From positions 1-13,732 of the forward strand of contig CAYQMF010000150.1 in the NCBI GenBank assembly GCA_964418595.1: 13,732 nt of DNA, read 5' to 3'. The notes under the pieces were generated by a model, which worked only from the letters and a program-made list of their open reading frames with translations, ran no database searches and was not told the DNA's origin. A program made the position numbers and the translations under genes. Below, in pieces: positions 7,138 to 13,307 of this stretch. Origin of the DNA: CAYQMF01 sp964418595. GTDB lineage: Bacteria > Planctomycetota > UBA1135 > UBA2386. How positions within the stretch are numbered: the first letter of the stretch is position 1; each line of letters opens with the position of its first letter.

Positions 7138-8132
7138 GGCGCTGGGCGCTGGTGCTCTTTGCGCTGCTCGCGGCGGTGGGGGCGCAGGCGCCCCCGCCGA
7201 CCGCGCTGGCCACGGAGGTCGAGGCGATCGCGATCACCGTCGGTGATCTCGAGCGCTCGGCCGGGTTCTTCACGCAGGTGCTGGCTTTCGAAGCCGGACC
7301 GGTCACGGAGGCAGCGGGCGACGCGCTCGAACACGCGACCGGCGTGTTCGCGTCGCGCACGCGCGCGCAGCGCGTGCGCCTGGGCGACGAGCAGCTCGAA
7401 CTGGTGGAGTACCTCGCGCCGCGCGGGGACGCGTTCCCGGCGGACACCAAGAGCAACGACCGCTGGTTCCAGCACGTCGCGATCATCGTCAGCGACATGG
7501 ATGCCGCGTACGCGCGCCTGCGCGAGCACCACGTCGCGCACGCTTCGAGCGGGCCGCAGACGTTGCCGGCGTGGAACCAGAACGCAGCGGGCATCCGCGC
7601 CTTCTACTTCCGCGACCCGGACGGGCACTTCCTCGAGATCCTGCAGTTCCCGCCGGGCAAGGGCGAGGCGCGCTGGCAGCGCAAGGACGCGCTGTTCCTC
7701 GGCATCGACCACACCGCGATCGTCGTCGGCGACACCGAGGCGAGCCTCGCGTTCTATCGCGACGTGCTGGGGCTGCGGGTCGTCGGCGGGAGCGAGAACT
7801 GGGGCATCGAGCAGGAGCGGCTGAACAGCGTGTTCGGCGCGCGCCTGCGCATCACGACCCTGCGCGCGGCACACGGACCGGCCATCGAGTTCCTGGAGTA
7901 CCTCGCGCCCGGCACCGGTCGGCGGAGCCCGTCCGACCTCGCGCCGAACGATCTCGCGCACTTCGAGGTCGTGGTGCGCTGCCCCGACGCGGATGCCGCG
8001 TCGGCCAGGCTGCGCGCCGCGCGCGCGCAGTTCGTCTCGCCCGGCGTCGTCGAGTTCGAGGATCGCGCCGTGCTGCGCGTGCGCGACGCCGACGGCCACG
8101 CGCTGCGCCTGCAGCAGACGCGCGCGCGCTGA
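7134..8132 (+). CDS. Exported double VOC (glyoxalase-fold) protein
   Basis: A 332-residue protein with an N-terminal signal peptide (MRRWALVLFALLAAVGAQA) and two VOC/glyoxalase-type domains, at about residues 28-175 and 188-328. Each has two beta-alpha-beta-beta-beta units: EAIAITVGDLERSAGFF, QHVAIIVSDMDAAYARL, IDHTAIVVGDTEASLAFY and LAHFEVVVRCPDADAA begin the four. The usual VOC metal ligands are His or Gln, Glu, His, Glu. Domain 1 keeps Glu92, His114 and Glu168 but has Ala31 where the first His is expected. Domain 2 keeps His193, Glu255 and His276 but the last Glu appears replaced (ALRLQQ). Activity is therefore uncertain; dioxygenase, lyase or binding roles are all possible. ATGA overlap with the GMC stop places it last in the aquaporin-GMC operon. 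No Shine-Dalgarno is needed with this overlap. Confidence 0.88.
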   Translation: MRRWALVLFALLAAVGAQAPPPTALATEVEAIAITVGDLERSAGFFTQVLAFEAGPVTEAAGDALEHATGVFASRTRAQRVRLGDEQLELVEYLAPRGDAFPADTKSNDRWFQHVAIIVSDMDAAYARLREHHVAHASSGPQTLPAWNQNAAGIRAFYFRDPDGHFLEILQFPPGKGEARWQRKDALFLGIDHTAIVVGDTEASLAFYRDVLGLRVVGGSENWGIEQERLNSVFGARLRITTLRAAHGPAIEFLEYLAPGTGRRSPSDLAPNDLAHFEVVVRCPDADAASARLRAARAQFVSPGVVEFEDRAVLRVRDADGHALRLQQTRAR

Positions 8133-8184
8133 TCGCGCGGAGCGCCGCGCGAAACGCCGCGTCGGTCGCGGCATCGAAGGGTTG

Positions 8185-8209
8185 GCCGCGCGCGGATGTC
8201 GCGCGCGGC
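8185..8209 (+). terminator. GC-rich hairpin after the aquaporin-GMC-VOC operon
   Basis: A perfect 10-bp stem, GCCGCGCGCG and CGCGCGCGGC, with loop GATGT, lies 52 bp after the VOC stop and 31 bp before the next start. No T-run follows, so it is either a Rho-assisted stop, a processing or stability hairpin, or a leader structure of the next gene. The gap 8133-8240 holds nothing else apart from the ribosome-binding site AAGGAGA at 8224-8230. Confidence 0.4.
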
Positions 8210-8240
8210 GCTCAACGAACCCCAAGGAGAACCGATCGCA

Positions 8241-8933
8241 ATGCTTCGTACCCTCAGTCTGTTCACGCTTCTCGCTCTCGCCGCCGCGCCGGTGACGGCG
8301 CAATCCACCACGCGCTTCCAGGGCGTGAAGGCCAACGCCGGCACCGTCGTCTACACCACCGACGGCGGCCGTCGCATGCTCACCCTGTCCGACGACTTCG
8401 TCGTGCCCGCGACGCCGGCCCCGCACTGGCAGGTCGTCGACAACTCCGGAAAGGCCTACTTGCTGCAGCGCTTGAAGATCAAGGGCGACAAGGTCAACAC
8501 CATGATCGAGCTGCCGGCCTACGTCGCCGACGTGAGCAAGGTGCAGATCTGGTGCGCGTTCGCCGAGACCCTGCTGGGCGAGGCGAAGTTCGCCGCACCG
8601 GTGGGCGCGATGGCCGCGGAGACGCACCGCACGACGCAGTTCGCGGGCGTCAAGGCCAACAAGGGCTTCGCCCTGCACCTGCACCATGGCACCCAGAACA
8701 TCCTCGAGCTGTCCGACGACTTCGTCGTGCCGGACACGCCCGCGCCGCACTGGCAGGTCATCGACAGCAAGGGCAACGTGTTCCTGCTGCAGGCGCTGAA
8801 GATCAAGGGCGACAAGGTCAACCGCAGCATCCTCGTGCCGGACTACGTGACCGACATCGCGAAGGTGCAGATCTGGTGCGCGTTCGCCGAAGTCCTGCTC
8901 GGCGAGGCCACCTTCCACAAGGCGGTGATGTGA
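8241..8933 (+). CDS. Exported protein with two tandem DM13-like domains
   Basis: A 230-residue protein with signal peptide MLRTLSLFTLLALAAAPVTA. ATG 8241 is chosen over the in-frame codon at 8196 because it starts this signal peptide and has AAGGAGA 10 bp upstream. The mature part is two near-copies of a 95-residue domain (23-117 and 131-225; about 62 of 95 positions identical by hand count). Each has FxGVKANxG, LSDDFVVPxTPAPHWQV, LLQxLKIKGDKVN, YVxDxxKVQIWCAFAE and LLGEAxF. The end, hydrophobic-IWC-xF-x-hydrophobic-G-x-A, with the preceding LK-x-x-GD and P-x-Y-V, resembles the DM13 electron-transfer domain, whose conserved Cys corresponds to Cys105 and Cys213. DM13 domains are proposed to take part in redox reactions (family knowledge); this assignment is by eye. 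It stands alone between hairpins, likely its own transcript or an attenuated read-through from the VOC gene. Confidence 0.75.
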   Translation: MLRTLSLFTLLALAAAPVTAQSTTRFQGVKANAGTVVYTTDGGRRMLTLSDDFVVPATPAPHWQVVDNSGKAYLLQRLKIKGDKVNTMIELPAYVADVSKVQIWCAFAETLLGEAKFAAPVGAMAAETHRTTQFAGVKANKGFALHLHHGTQNILELSDDFVVPDTPAPHWQVIDSKGNVFLLQALKIKGDKVNRSILVPDYVTDIAKVQIWCAFAEVLLGEATFHKAVM

Positions 8934-8941
8934 ACAGGTGC

Positions 8942-8963
8942 GCGCCGCGCTCGCGCGCGGCGC
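8942..8963 (+). terminator. GC-rich hairpin after the DM13-like gene
   Basis: A perfect 9-bp stem, GCGCCGCGC and GCGCGGCGC, with loop TCGC begins 9 bp after the DM13-like stop codon. Position favours a transcription end or 3'-protecting hairpin, but no T-run follows. Confidence 0.45.
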
Positions 8964-9017
8964 ATCACGCCTGACCAAAGCTCCCTCACCCCAGCACCCC
9001 GGAATCGAGGAACGACC

Positions 9018-9917
9018 ATGACTTTCACCAAGTTCGCCGGCGCCACGCTGGCTCTCCTGCTCGGTGTCGCGGCGACGCGGCCCGAGACGTCCACTCCCGC
9101 TCCGCATGACGAGGTGAAGCTCAGCAAACGCGTGCTGACCATCGACCTCGCCCGCCACGCGGTCGCCGCTGCCACCGCCCAGGCCCGTCGCGACGGCGCC
9201 GGCGGCGCGTTCGCCGTGGTCGACGACGGCGGCAATCTCCTGTACATGGAGCGGCTCGACGGCACCTTCGCCGCCGCCGCGACCGTCGCGGCCGGCAAGG
9301 CGCGCACGGCCGCGCTCTTCCAGAAGCCCACGCGCGTCTTCGAGGACGTCATCAAGCAGGGGCGCACCTCGATGGTCGCGCTCCAGGACTTCACCCCGTT
9401 GCAGGGCGGCGTGCCGCTCGTGATCGACGGCCAGGTGGTCGGCGCGATCGGCGTCAGCGGCGCGAAGAGCGCGCAGCAGGACGACGACCTCGCGGTGGTC
9501 GGCGCGAACGCGCTCGGCCAGGGCAGCGGCGGTTGCTGCGGCGTGACGCCGGCCGAGCCGGTGACGCACCTCGCCAAGGCCGCGGTCGACGCTGCCTTCG
9601 CCAAGGGCGCGCCGCTGCTCGAGGTCGACGGCTACAAGGTTCACGCCAGCCGGCGCGAGCGGGCCGGCGACGCGGAGGTGCACGAGCTGGAGACCGACGT
9701 GATCTACGTCGTGTCGGGTTCGGCGACGTTCGTCACCGGCGGCACGATCCAGGGTGGGCGCGTCACCGCGCCGCACGAGATCCGTGGGCCCGCCATCGCG
9801 GGCGGCGACGTCCGCACCATCGTGCCCGGCGACGTGATCGTCGTGCCGGCGGGAACGCCGCACTGGTTCCAGGCCGTGCAGGGCCCGGTCCTCTACTACG
9901 TGGTCAAGGTCCTGTAG
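9018..9917 (+). CDS. Exported GlcG/HbpS-like heme-binding domain fused to a cupin
   Basis: A 299-residue protein with an N-terminal hydrophobic export signal (residues 5-20). Domain 1 (about 37-165) is the GlcG/HbpS family (DUF336): LTIDLARHAVAAATAQAR, FAVVDDGGNLLYMERLDG, VAAGKARTAALF, and the C-terminal GGVPLVIDGQVVGAIGVSG followed by QQDDDLA. Family members bind heme or act as redox sensors or accessory proteins. A linker with a Cys pair (GSGGCCGV, Cys173-174) leads to a cupin (about 196-299) with VHELETDVIYVVSG (His222, Glu225) and GDVIVVPAGTPHWF (His282) as candidate metal ligands. Separate GlcG and cupin proteins are common; the fusion ties a heme or small-molecule domain to a metal-binding barrel. 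A good ribosome-binding site GAGGAA lies at 9007-9012. Only 14 bp separate it from the SMP-30 gene, so these two are co-transcribed. Confidence 0.9.
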   Translation: MTFTKFAGATLALLLGVAATRPETSTPAPHDEVKLSKRVLTIDLARHAVAAATAQARRDGAGGAFAVVDDGGNLLYMERLDGTFAAAATVAAGKARTAALFQKPTRVFEDVIKQGRTSMVALQDFTPLQGGVPLVIDGQVVGAIGVSGAKSAQQDDDLAVVGANALGQGSGGCCGVTPAEPVTHLAKAAVDAAFAKGAPLLEVDGYKVHASRRERAGDAEVHELETDVIYVVSGSATFVTGGTIQGGRVTAPHEIRGPAIAGGDVRTIVPGDVIVVPAGTPHWFQAVQGPVLYYVVKVL

Positions 9918-9931
9918 GCGGAGGCCCACCG

Positions 9932-11491
9932 ATGCTGCGCGCCTCGCTCCTCGCGCTCGCGACGTTCGCCGCGAGCCCGCCTGCTCAGGCACCCACGGGC
10001 GCGCCGCTCGCGTCCCTCGACCTCGCCACGCCGGAAGGCGTGCGCGCGGTGGGGGGCGAGTGGCGCTTCGCGGAGGCGCGCGTCGTCGAGACCGCGTTCC
10101 GCTCGCCGGGGCCCGACCTCAAGCCGAGCGGTCCGCCCAACCGCACCTACGACATCGAGCCGCATGCCGGTGCCGCCGCGTTCGACGACAGCGGCTTCGC
10201 CACCGTCGATCCGACGACGCTCTTCCACCGTCGCAGTACGGGGCGCGTGTGCTTCGCGTGGTATCGCCTCGCGGTGACGCTGCCGGAGCGCGTGGGCGAC
10301 GTGTCGGTCGCCGGCACGACCGCGGTCTTCCAGATCGTCGTCGACGACTACGCCGAGGTCTGGGTCGACGGCGTGCTCCCGCGCGCGCTCGGCCAGAGCG
10401 GTGGCAGCATGGTCGCCGGCTTCAACGTGCCCAACCGCGTGGTCATCACCACCGACGCGAAGCCCGGCCAGCGCATCCAGCTCGCCGTGTTCGCGATGAA
10501 CGGGCCGATCTCCGATCCGCCCGCGAACTTCATCTGGGTGCGCAGCGCGAGCCTCGAGTTCCATGCGCCGGCGCCGGTGGTCGGCATCGAGCGTCTCGAT
10601 CCGGCGTTCGATGCGCTGGTGCCCAAGGACGCGATGCTCGAGAAGATCGCCGACGGCCTGGAGTGGGTCGAAGGCCCGGTCTGGCATCCAGACGGCCACC
10701 TCCTCTTCACCGACATCCCCGCCAACGCGGTCATGCGCTGGCGCGCGGGCGAAGGCGTGCGGCCGGTCCTCGTGCCGGCTGGCTACAGCGGGCGTGCTCC
10801 CTTCGCCGGGCGCGAGCCGGGCGCCAACGGGCTCGCCCTCGATGCCGAGCAGCGCCTGATCCTGTGCGAGCACGGCGACCGGCGCGTCACGCGCCTCGAA
10901 GCCGACTTCCGACGGACCGTCCTCGCCGACCGCTACGGCGGCCGCCGGCTCAACAGTCCCAACGACGTGGTGGTCGCGCCCGACGGCACGCTCTGCTTCA
11001 CCGATCCGCCGTTCGGACTGCCGATGGCGTTCACCGACCCCGGGCGCGAGCTCGGCTTCTGCGGGGTCTACCGCGTGCGCGCCGACCGCAAGGTGGTGCT
11101 GCTCACCGACGAGGTGGAAGCTCCCAACGGCCTGGCCTTCGCTCCCGACGGCCGCACGCTCTACGTGTCGAACGCCGACCGGGCGCGCCCGGAGTGGCTG
11201 GCGTTCCCGGTGCTCGACAATGGTGATCTCGGCGAGGGCCGGGTGTTCTTCGATGCCCGCCGCTGGATCGGCGCCCGCCCCGGCGGGCCCGATGGGATCA
11301 AGGTCGATCGCGCCGGCAACCTGTTCACCGCTGGCCCGGGCGGGATCTACGTGCTCGCGGCGAACGGCCGCCACCTCGGGACCTTGCTGACCGGGTCGGC
11401 CACGTCCAACTGCTGCTTCGGCGAGGATGGGCGCACGCTCTTCATCACCGCCGGACATGCGGTATGGCGAGTGCGCACCGCGGTTCCGTGA
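9932..11491 (+). CDS. Exported SMP-30/gluconolactonase-like protein with N-terminal jelly-roll domain
   Basis: A 519-residue protein. An N-terminal signal peptide (MLRASLLALATFAASPPAQA) is followed by a beta-rich domain (about 35-212) with WYRLAVTLPERVG and VVDDYAEVWVDGVLPR, the pattern of galactose-binding-like jelly-roll modules. Residues 230-519 are an SMP-30/LRE beta-propeller, the family of calcium- or zinc-dependent lactone hydrolases. The expected metal or substrate residues are visible: Glu247 in WVEGPVWHPDG, Asn344 in NSPNDVVVAPDG, Asn399 in APNGLAFAPDG and Asp454 in GGPDGIKVD. Likely role is hydrolysis of a sugar lactone in the envelope, possibly the product of an oxidoreductase; the link to the GMC enzyme is inference. 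GGAGG at 9920-9924 precedes ATG 9932 by seven bases. The gene follows the GlcG-cupin gene by 14 bp. Confidence 0.92.
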   Translation: MLRASLLALATFAASPPAQAPTGAPLASLDLATPEGVRAVGGEWRFAEARVVETAFRSPGPDLKPSGPPNRTYDIEPHAGAAAFDDSGFATVDPTTLFHRRSTGRVCFAWYRLAVTLPERVGDVSVAGTTAVFQIVVDDYAEVWVDGVLPRALGQSGGSMVAGFNVPNRVVITTDAKPGQRIQLAVFAMNGPISDPPANFIWVRSASLEFHAPAPVVGIERLDPAFDALVPKDAMLEKIADGLEWVEGPVWHPDGHLLFTDIPANAVMRWRAGEGVRPVLVPAGYSGRAPFAGREPGANGLALDAEQRLILCEHGDRRVTRLEADFRRTVLADRYGGRRLNSPNDVVVAPDGTLCFTDPPFGLPMAFTDPGRELGFCGVYRVRADRKVVLLTDEVEAPNGLAFAPDGRTLYVSNADRARPEWLAFPVLDNGDLGEGRVFFDARRWIGARPGGPDGIKVDRAGNLFTAGPGGIYVLAANGRHLGTLLTGSATSNCCFGEDGRTLFITAGHAVWRVRTAVP

Positions 11492-11500
11492 TTTATTCTC

Positions 11501-11528
11501 CGCTCCCTGACACCTCGGCCCGGGAGCG
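11501..11528 (+). terminator. Inverted repeat after the SMP-30 gene
   Basis: CGCTCCC (11501-11507) and GGGAGCG (11522-11528) form a perfect 7-bp stem with a 14-base loop, 9 bp after the SMP-30 stop and 28 bp before the sigma-factor start. There is no T-run after it, but an AT-rich patch (ATTTATT, 11491-11497) lies just before. It may end the upstream transcript or overlap the sigma-factor promoter. Confidence 0.3.
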
Positions 11529-11555
11529 CGCATCCCACCCCGGACCTCGCCGCCG

Positions 11556-12176
11556 ATGAGCCAACCCATCCCCGACGAAGAACTCGACCTCGTCGCCCGG
11601 CTGCAGGCCGGCGAGCCGGAGGCCTTCGAAGCCCTGGTGCGCGGCCACGCCGGGCGGCTCCTGCGCTGCGCCAAGCGACTCCTCGGCAACGAGGAGGACG
11701 CGCGCGACGCCGTGCAGGACGCGTTCCTCGCCGCCAGCCGCGCGCTCGCGAGCTTCCAGGCGCAGTCGCGCGTGTCGACCTGGCTGTATCGGATCCTGGT
11801 GAACGCCGCGCTGATGAAGCGCCGCTCGCGCGCCTGTCGGCCGCAGGTCCTGCTCGAAGACCTCCTGCCCCGCTTCAACGAGGACGGCCATCACCTCGAG
11901 ATGCCCGACCCCTGGGGCGAAGACGTCGACGCCGCGCTGCAGCGCAAGGAGACCGCGCAGATCGTGCGCGACGCCATCGACCAACTTCCCGATTCCGCGC
12001 GCAGCGTCGTGATCCTGCGCGACCTCGAACAACTCGACACCGCCCAGACCGCCGCGGTGCTCGGGATCTCCGAGAACGCGGTCAAGATCCGCCTCCACCG
12101 CGCACGCCAGGCCTTGCGCACCCTGTTGAACCCTCACCTGAAGTTGGACTGCCGTGACCTGCCGCGAGTTCGTTGA
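11556..12176 (+). CDS. ECF-type RNA polymerase sigma factor
   Basis: A 206-residue sigma-70 family protein with the ECF layout of region 2 plus region 4. Region 2: AFEALVRGHAGRLLRCAKRL, then the conserved NEEDARDAVQDAFLAASRAL (residues 45-64) and STWLYRILVNAALMKRR (74-90), which together bind core polymerase and the -10 element. A linker (91-130) is acidic. Region 4: AIDQLPDSARSVVILRDLEQL (140-160) and the helix-turn-helix TAQTAAVLGISENAVKIRLH (162-181). Length is typical. It overlaps the anti-sigma gene by 23 bp, the usual sign that the pair is co-expressed and the sigma factor held inactive until a signal releases it. The target promoters are not evident; 64 bp separate it from the SMP-30 gene upstream, so it might control or be read through from that cluster. 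No clear Shine-Dalgarno sequence. Confidence 0.95.
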   Translation: MSQPIPDEELDLVARLQAGEPEAFEALVRGHAGRLLRCAKRLLGNEEDARDAVQDAFLAASRALASFQAQSRVSTWLYRILVNAALMKRRSRACRPQVLLEDLLPRFNEDGHHLEMPDPWGEDVDAALQRKETAQIVRDAIDQLPDSARSVVILRDLEQLDTAQTAAVLGISENAVKIRLHRARQALRTLLNPHLKLDCRDLPRVR

Positions 12177-12396
12177 GTTCCTGAACGCCTACCTGAACGG
12201 CGACCTCACGCCCGCCGAGCGGGCCGAGTTCGAGCGTCACCTCGCGGTCTGCCCGGCCTGTGTCCGCTACCTGCAGAGCTACGAGACGACGACCGTGTTG
12301 ACCCAGGCGACGCTGGCGGCGGACGCGCGCGACGCGAGCGAGGCGCCGGGCGAGTTGATCGAGGCGATCCTCGCGGCGAGGCGGTTGGGGGAGTAG
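12154..12396 (+). CDS. Small zinc-binding anti-sigma factor (zf-HC2 type)
   Basis: An 80-residue protein starting at GTG 12154 inside the end of the sigma-factor gene. This start is chosen because it includes Cys3, the first ligand of the anti-sigma zinc finger. The motif reads MTCREFVEFLNAYLNGDL, then ERHLAVCPAC, giving ligands Cys3, His29, Cys33 and Cys36 in the ZAS (zinc-binding anti-sigma) arrangement H-x3-C-x2-C. The remaining helix (VRYLQSYETTTVLTQATL) would complete sigma binding. There is no transmembrane segment, so unlike many anti-sigmas it is cytosolic and may sense redox or metal state through the zinc thiols; that sensing role is inference. Translation is probably coupled to the sigma factor by the 23-bp overlap. 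Confidence 0.92.
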   Translation: MTCREFVEFLNAYLNGDLTPAERAEFERHLAVCPACVRYLQSYETTTVLTQATLAADARDASEAPGELIEAILAARRLGE

Positions 12397-12420
12397 GACG
12401 CGCGGTGATCTCCTTGCGGT

Positions 12421-12461
12421 GCCGGGCGGACCCCTCGGTCTCGCGCCCGGCCGCCGGTTTT
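12421..12461 (+). terminator. Candidate intrinsic terminator of the sigma/anti-sigma operon
   Basis: GCCGGGCG (12421-12428) and CGCCCGGC (12444-12451) form a perfect 8-bp stem with a 15-base loop, 25 bp after the anti-sigma stop. A short T-run (TTTT, 12458-12461) follows six bases later. Of the hairpins in this window, it is the only one followed by a T-run. Confidence 0.55.
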
Positions 12462-12499
12462 CGCGTGCACGTGATAGGGACGTCCTTTCGGTTCCGCAC

Positions 12500-12991
12500 A
12501 ACTCTGTGCTGACACAGGGACGGGCACCCTGGACCCACCTCGGGGCTTGCCGGGCTCGAGGGAGGCGAGCATGCTGCTCTTGAGGGGTCTCCTCGGTAGC
12601 GCGTCCCTCGGCGTGCAGCTGGGCGGCCACCCGCACATCGCACTGGCGACTGTGCGGCGAGGTGTTCGTCGCCAAGGCGCCACCGGGCGTCGGCGGGGAG
12701 AAGGACGACGCGACGGCGGGGAGCATGATCGCGTTGCGGAAGTACGGGAGCGGACTGCCGCTCAACCGCCTGGAGCGGTTGCAGGGGAATCTCGGCATCC
12801 CGCTGCCGGCCGCGACGCAATGGGAGATCGTGCACGAGGCGGCGGACGAACTCGCGCCGGTGCACCATGAACTGATCCGGCAGGCAGCGCAGTGTCGACT
12901 GCTGCACAACGACGACGAACGCGGGCTCTCGGACGAAGAACGCCTGCGCTACCACCGGGAGCACAGCGGGCCGCTGATGACGGAACTCGCG
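12500..12991 (+). pseudogene. IS66-family transposase remnant, frameshifted and internally deleted
   Basis: The clear part (12653-12991) reads CGEVFVAKAPPGVGGEKDD, SMIALRKYGSGLPLNRLERL, LQGNLGIPLPAATQWEIV, LIRQAAQ and LLHNDD, the central block of an IS66 TnpC-type transposase. Immediately after HNDD (12916) it jumps to ERGLSDEERLRYHREHSGPLM (12917-12982), a segment that in full-length IS66 proteins lies roughly 100 or more residues further on, so an internal piece is missing. Upstream, a zinc-finger-like stretch (CADTGTGTL, then LLGSASLGVQL) is in another frame (about 12500-12630), implying a frameshift near 12630-12650. The N-terminal part, the C-terminal DDE Glu region and terminal repeats are absent. 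The element is dead. It lies 100 bp after the anti-sigma gene and ends at an 8-bp inverted repeat joining it to an inverted fragment. Confidence 0.85.
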
Positions 12992-13002
12992 ACCTCGCGA
13001 GT
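12985..13002. repeat. Perfect 8-bp inverted repeat at the junction of two gene remnants
   Basis: ACTCGCGA (12985-12992), spacer CC, TCGCGAGT (12995-13002). It sits exactly where IS66-like coding on the plus strand stops and coding resemblance switches to the minus strand, as expected for a small inversion or template-switch breakpoint. Confidence 0.6.
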
Positions 13003-13307
13003 CTCGGCGTCGTGCCGTAGACCTCGCGCAGCGTCTCCAGCACGCGCAGCGCCAGCACCTGCATCGAGGTGCCGGAGGCGGTGACGACGTAGCGATGGGT
13101 GCCATCGATTCGGCGGATGACGTTGTGCGCGCGGCGGAGGCGGAGGTGACGGGAGAGCATGGCCACGGCCTTGCGGCGCGCGGCGGGGTCGTCGGGGATA
13201 CCCGGACTCACCACCGGCAGGACGTCACGGTTGCGGAAGCCGTTCGCGACGAAGTCTCCGCGGGCGATGGCGCGAAGGATGTCTTCGAAACATCGGCGAA
13301 GTTCTGA
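13003..13307 (-). pseudogene. Fragment of a winged-helix-type uncharacterised family (C-terminal part)
   Basis: Read on the minus strand from 13307, the frame gives CFEDILRAIARGDFVANGFR, then NRDVL, AARRKAVAMLSRHLRLRRAH, NVIRRIDGTHRYVVTASG and VLETLREVYGTTP. The series GFRNRD / RR-x-x-x-x-x-x-SR-x-LR-LRAH-x-x-I-x-x-x-x-GTHRY-x-VT is one I recognise as the C-terminal end of a widespread bacterial family of uncharacterised proteins with a winged-helix-like tail, usually several hundred residues long. Only about 100 residues remain. A stop codon lies at 13320-13322 upstream, and downstream the frame runs into antisense IS66 sequence without a natural stop. It is therefore a truncated, probably non-expressed remnant. 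The internal bits TSMQVLAL and VLETLREVYG also resemble IS66 segments, so part of this stretch may itself be IS66-derived. Confidence 0.6.

Noticed and set aside
8196..8240. Upstream start for the DM13-like protein
   Set aside because: It would bury the signal peptide 15 residues inside and lies within a hairpin; the start at 8241 has a strong ribosome-binding site.
7080..9992. 970-codon open frame on the minus strand
   Set aside because: It runs across three well-supported plus-strand genes and their gaps and encodes Arg/His/Asp-rich low-complexity sequence; it is a GC-bias artefact.
9896..11878. 660-codon open frame on the minus strand
   Set aside because: It is antisense to the SMP-30 and sigma-factor genes, both of which have strong family motifs.
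12206..13105. 299-codon open frame on the minus strand across the anti-sigma and IS66 remnant
   Set aside because: Antisense to recognisable coding sequence, with low-complexity composition and no motif.
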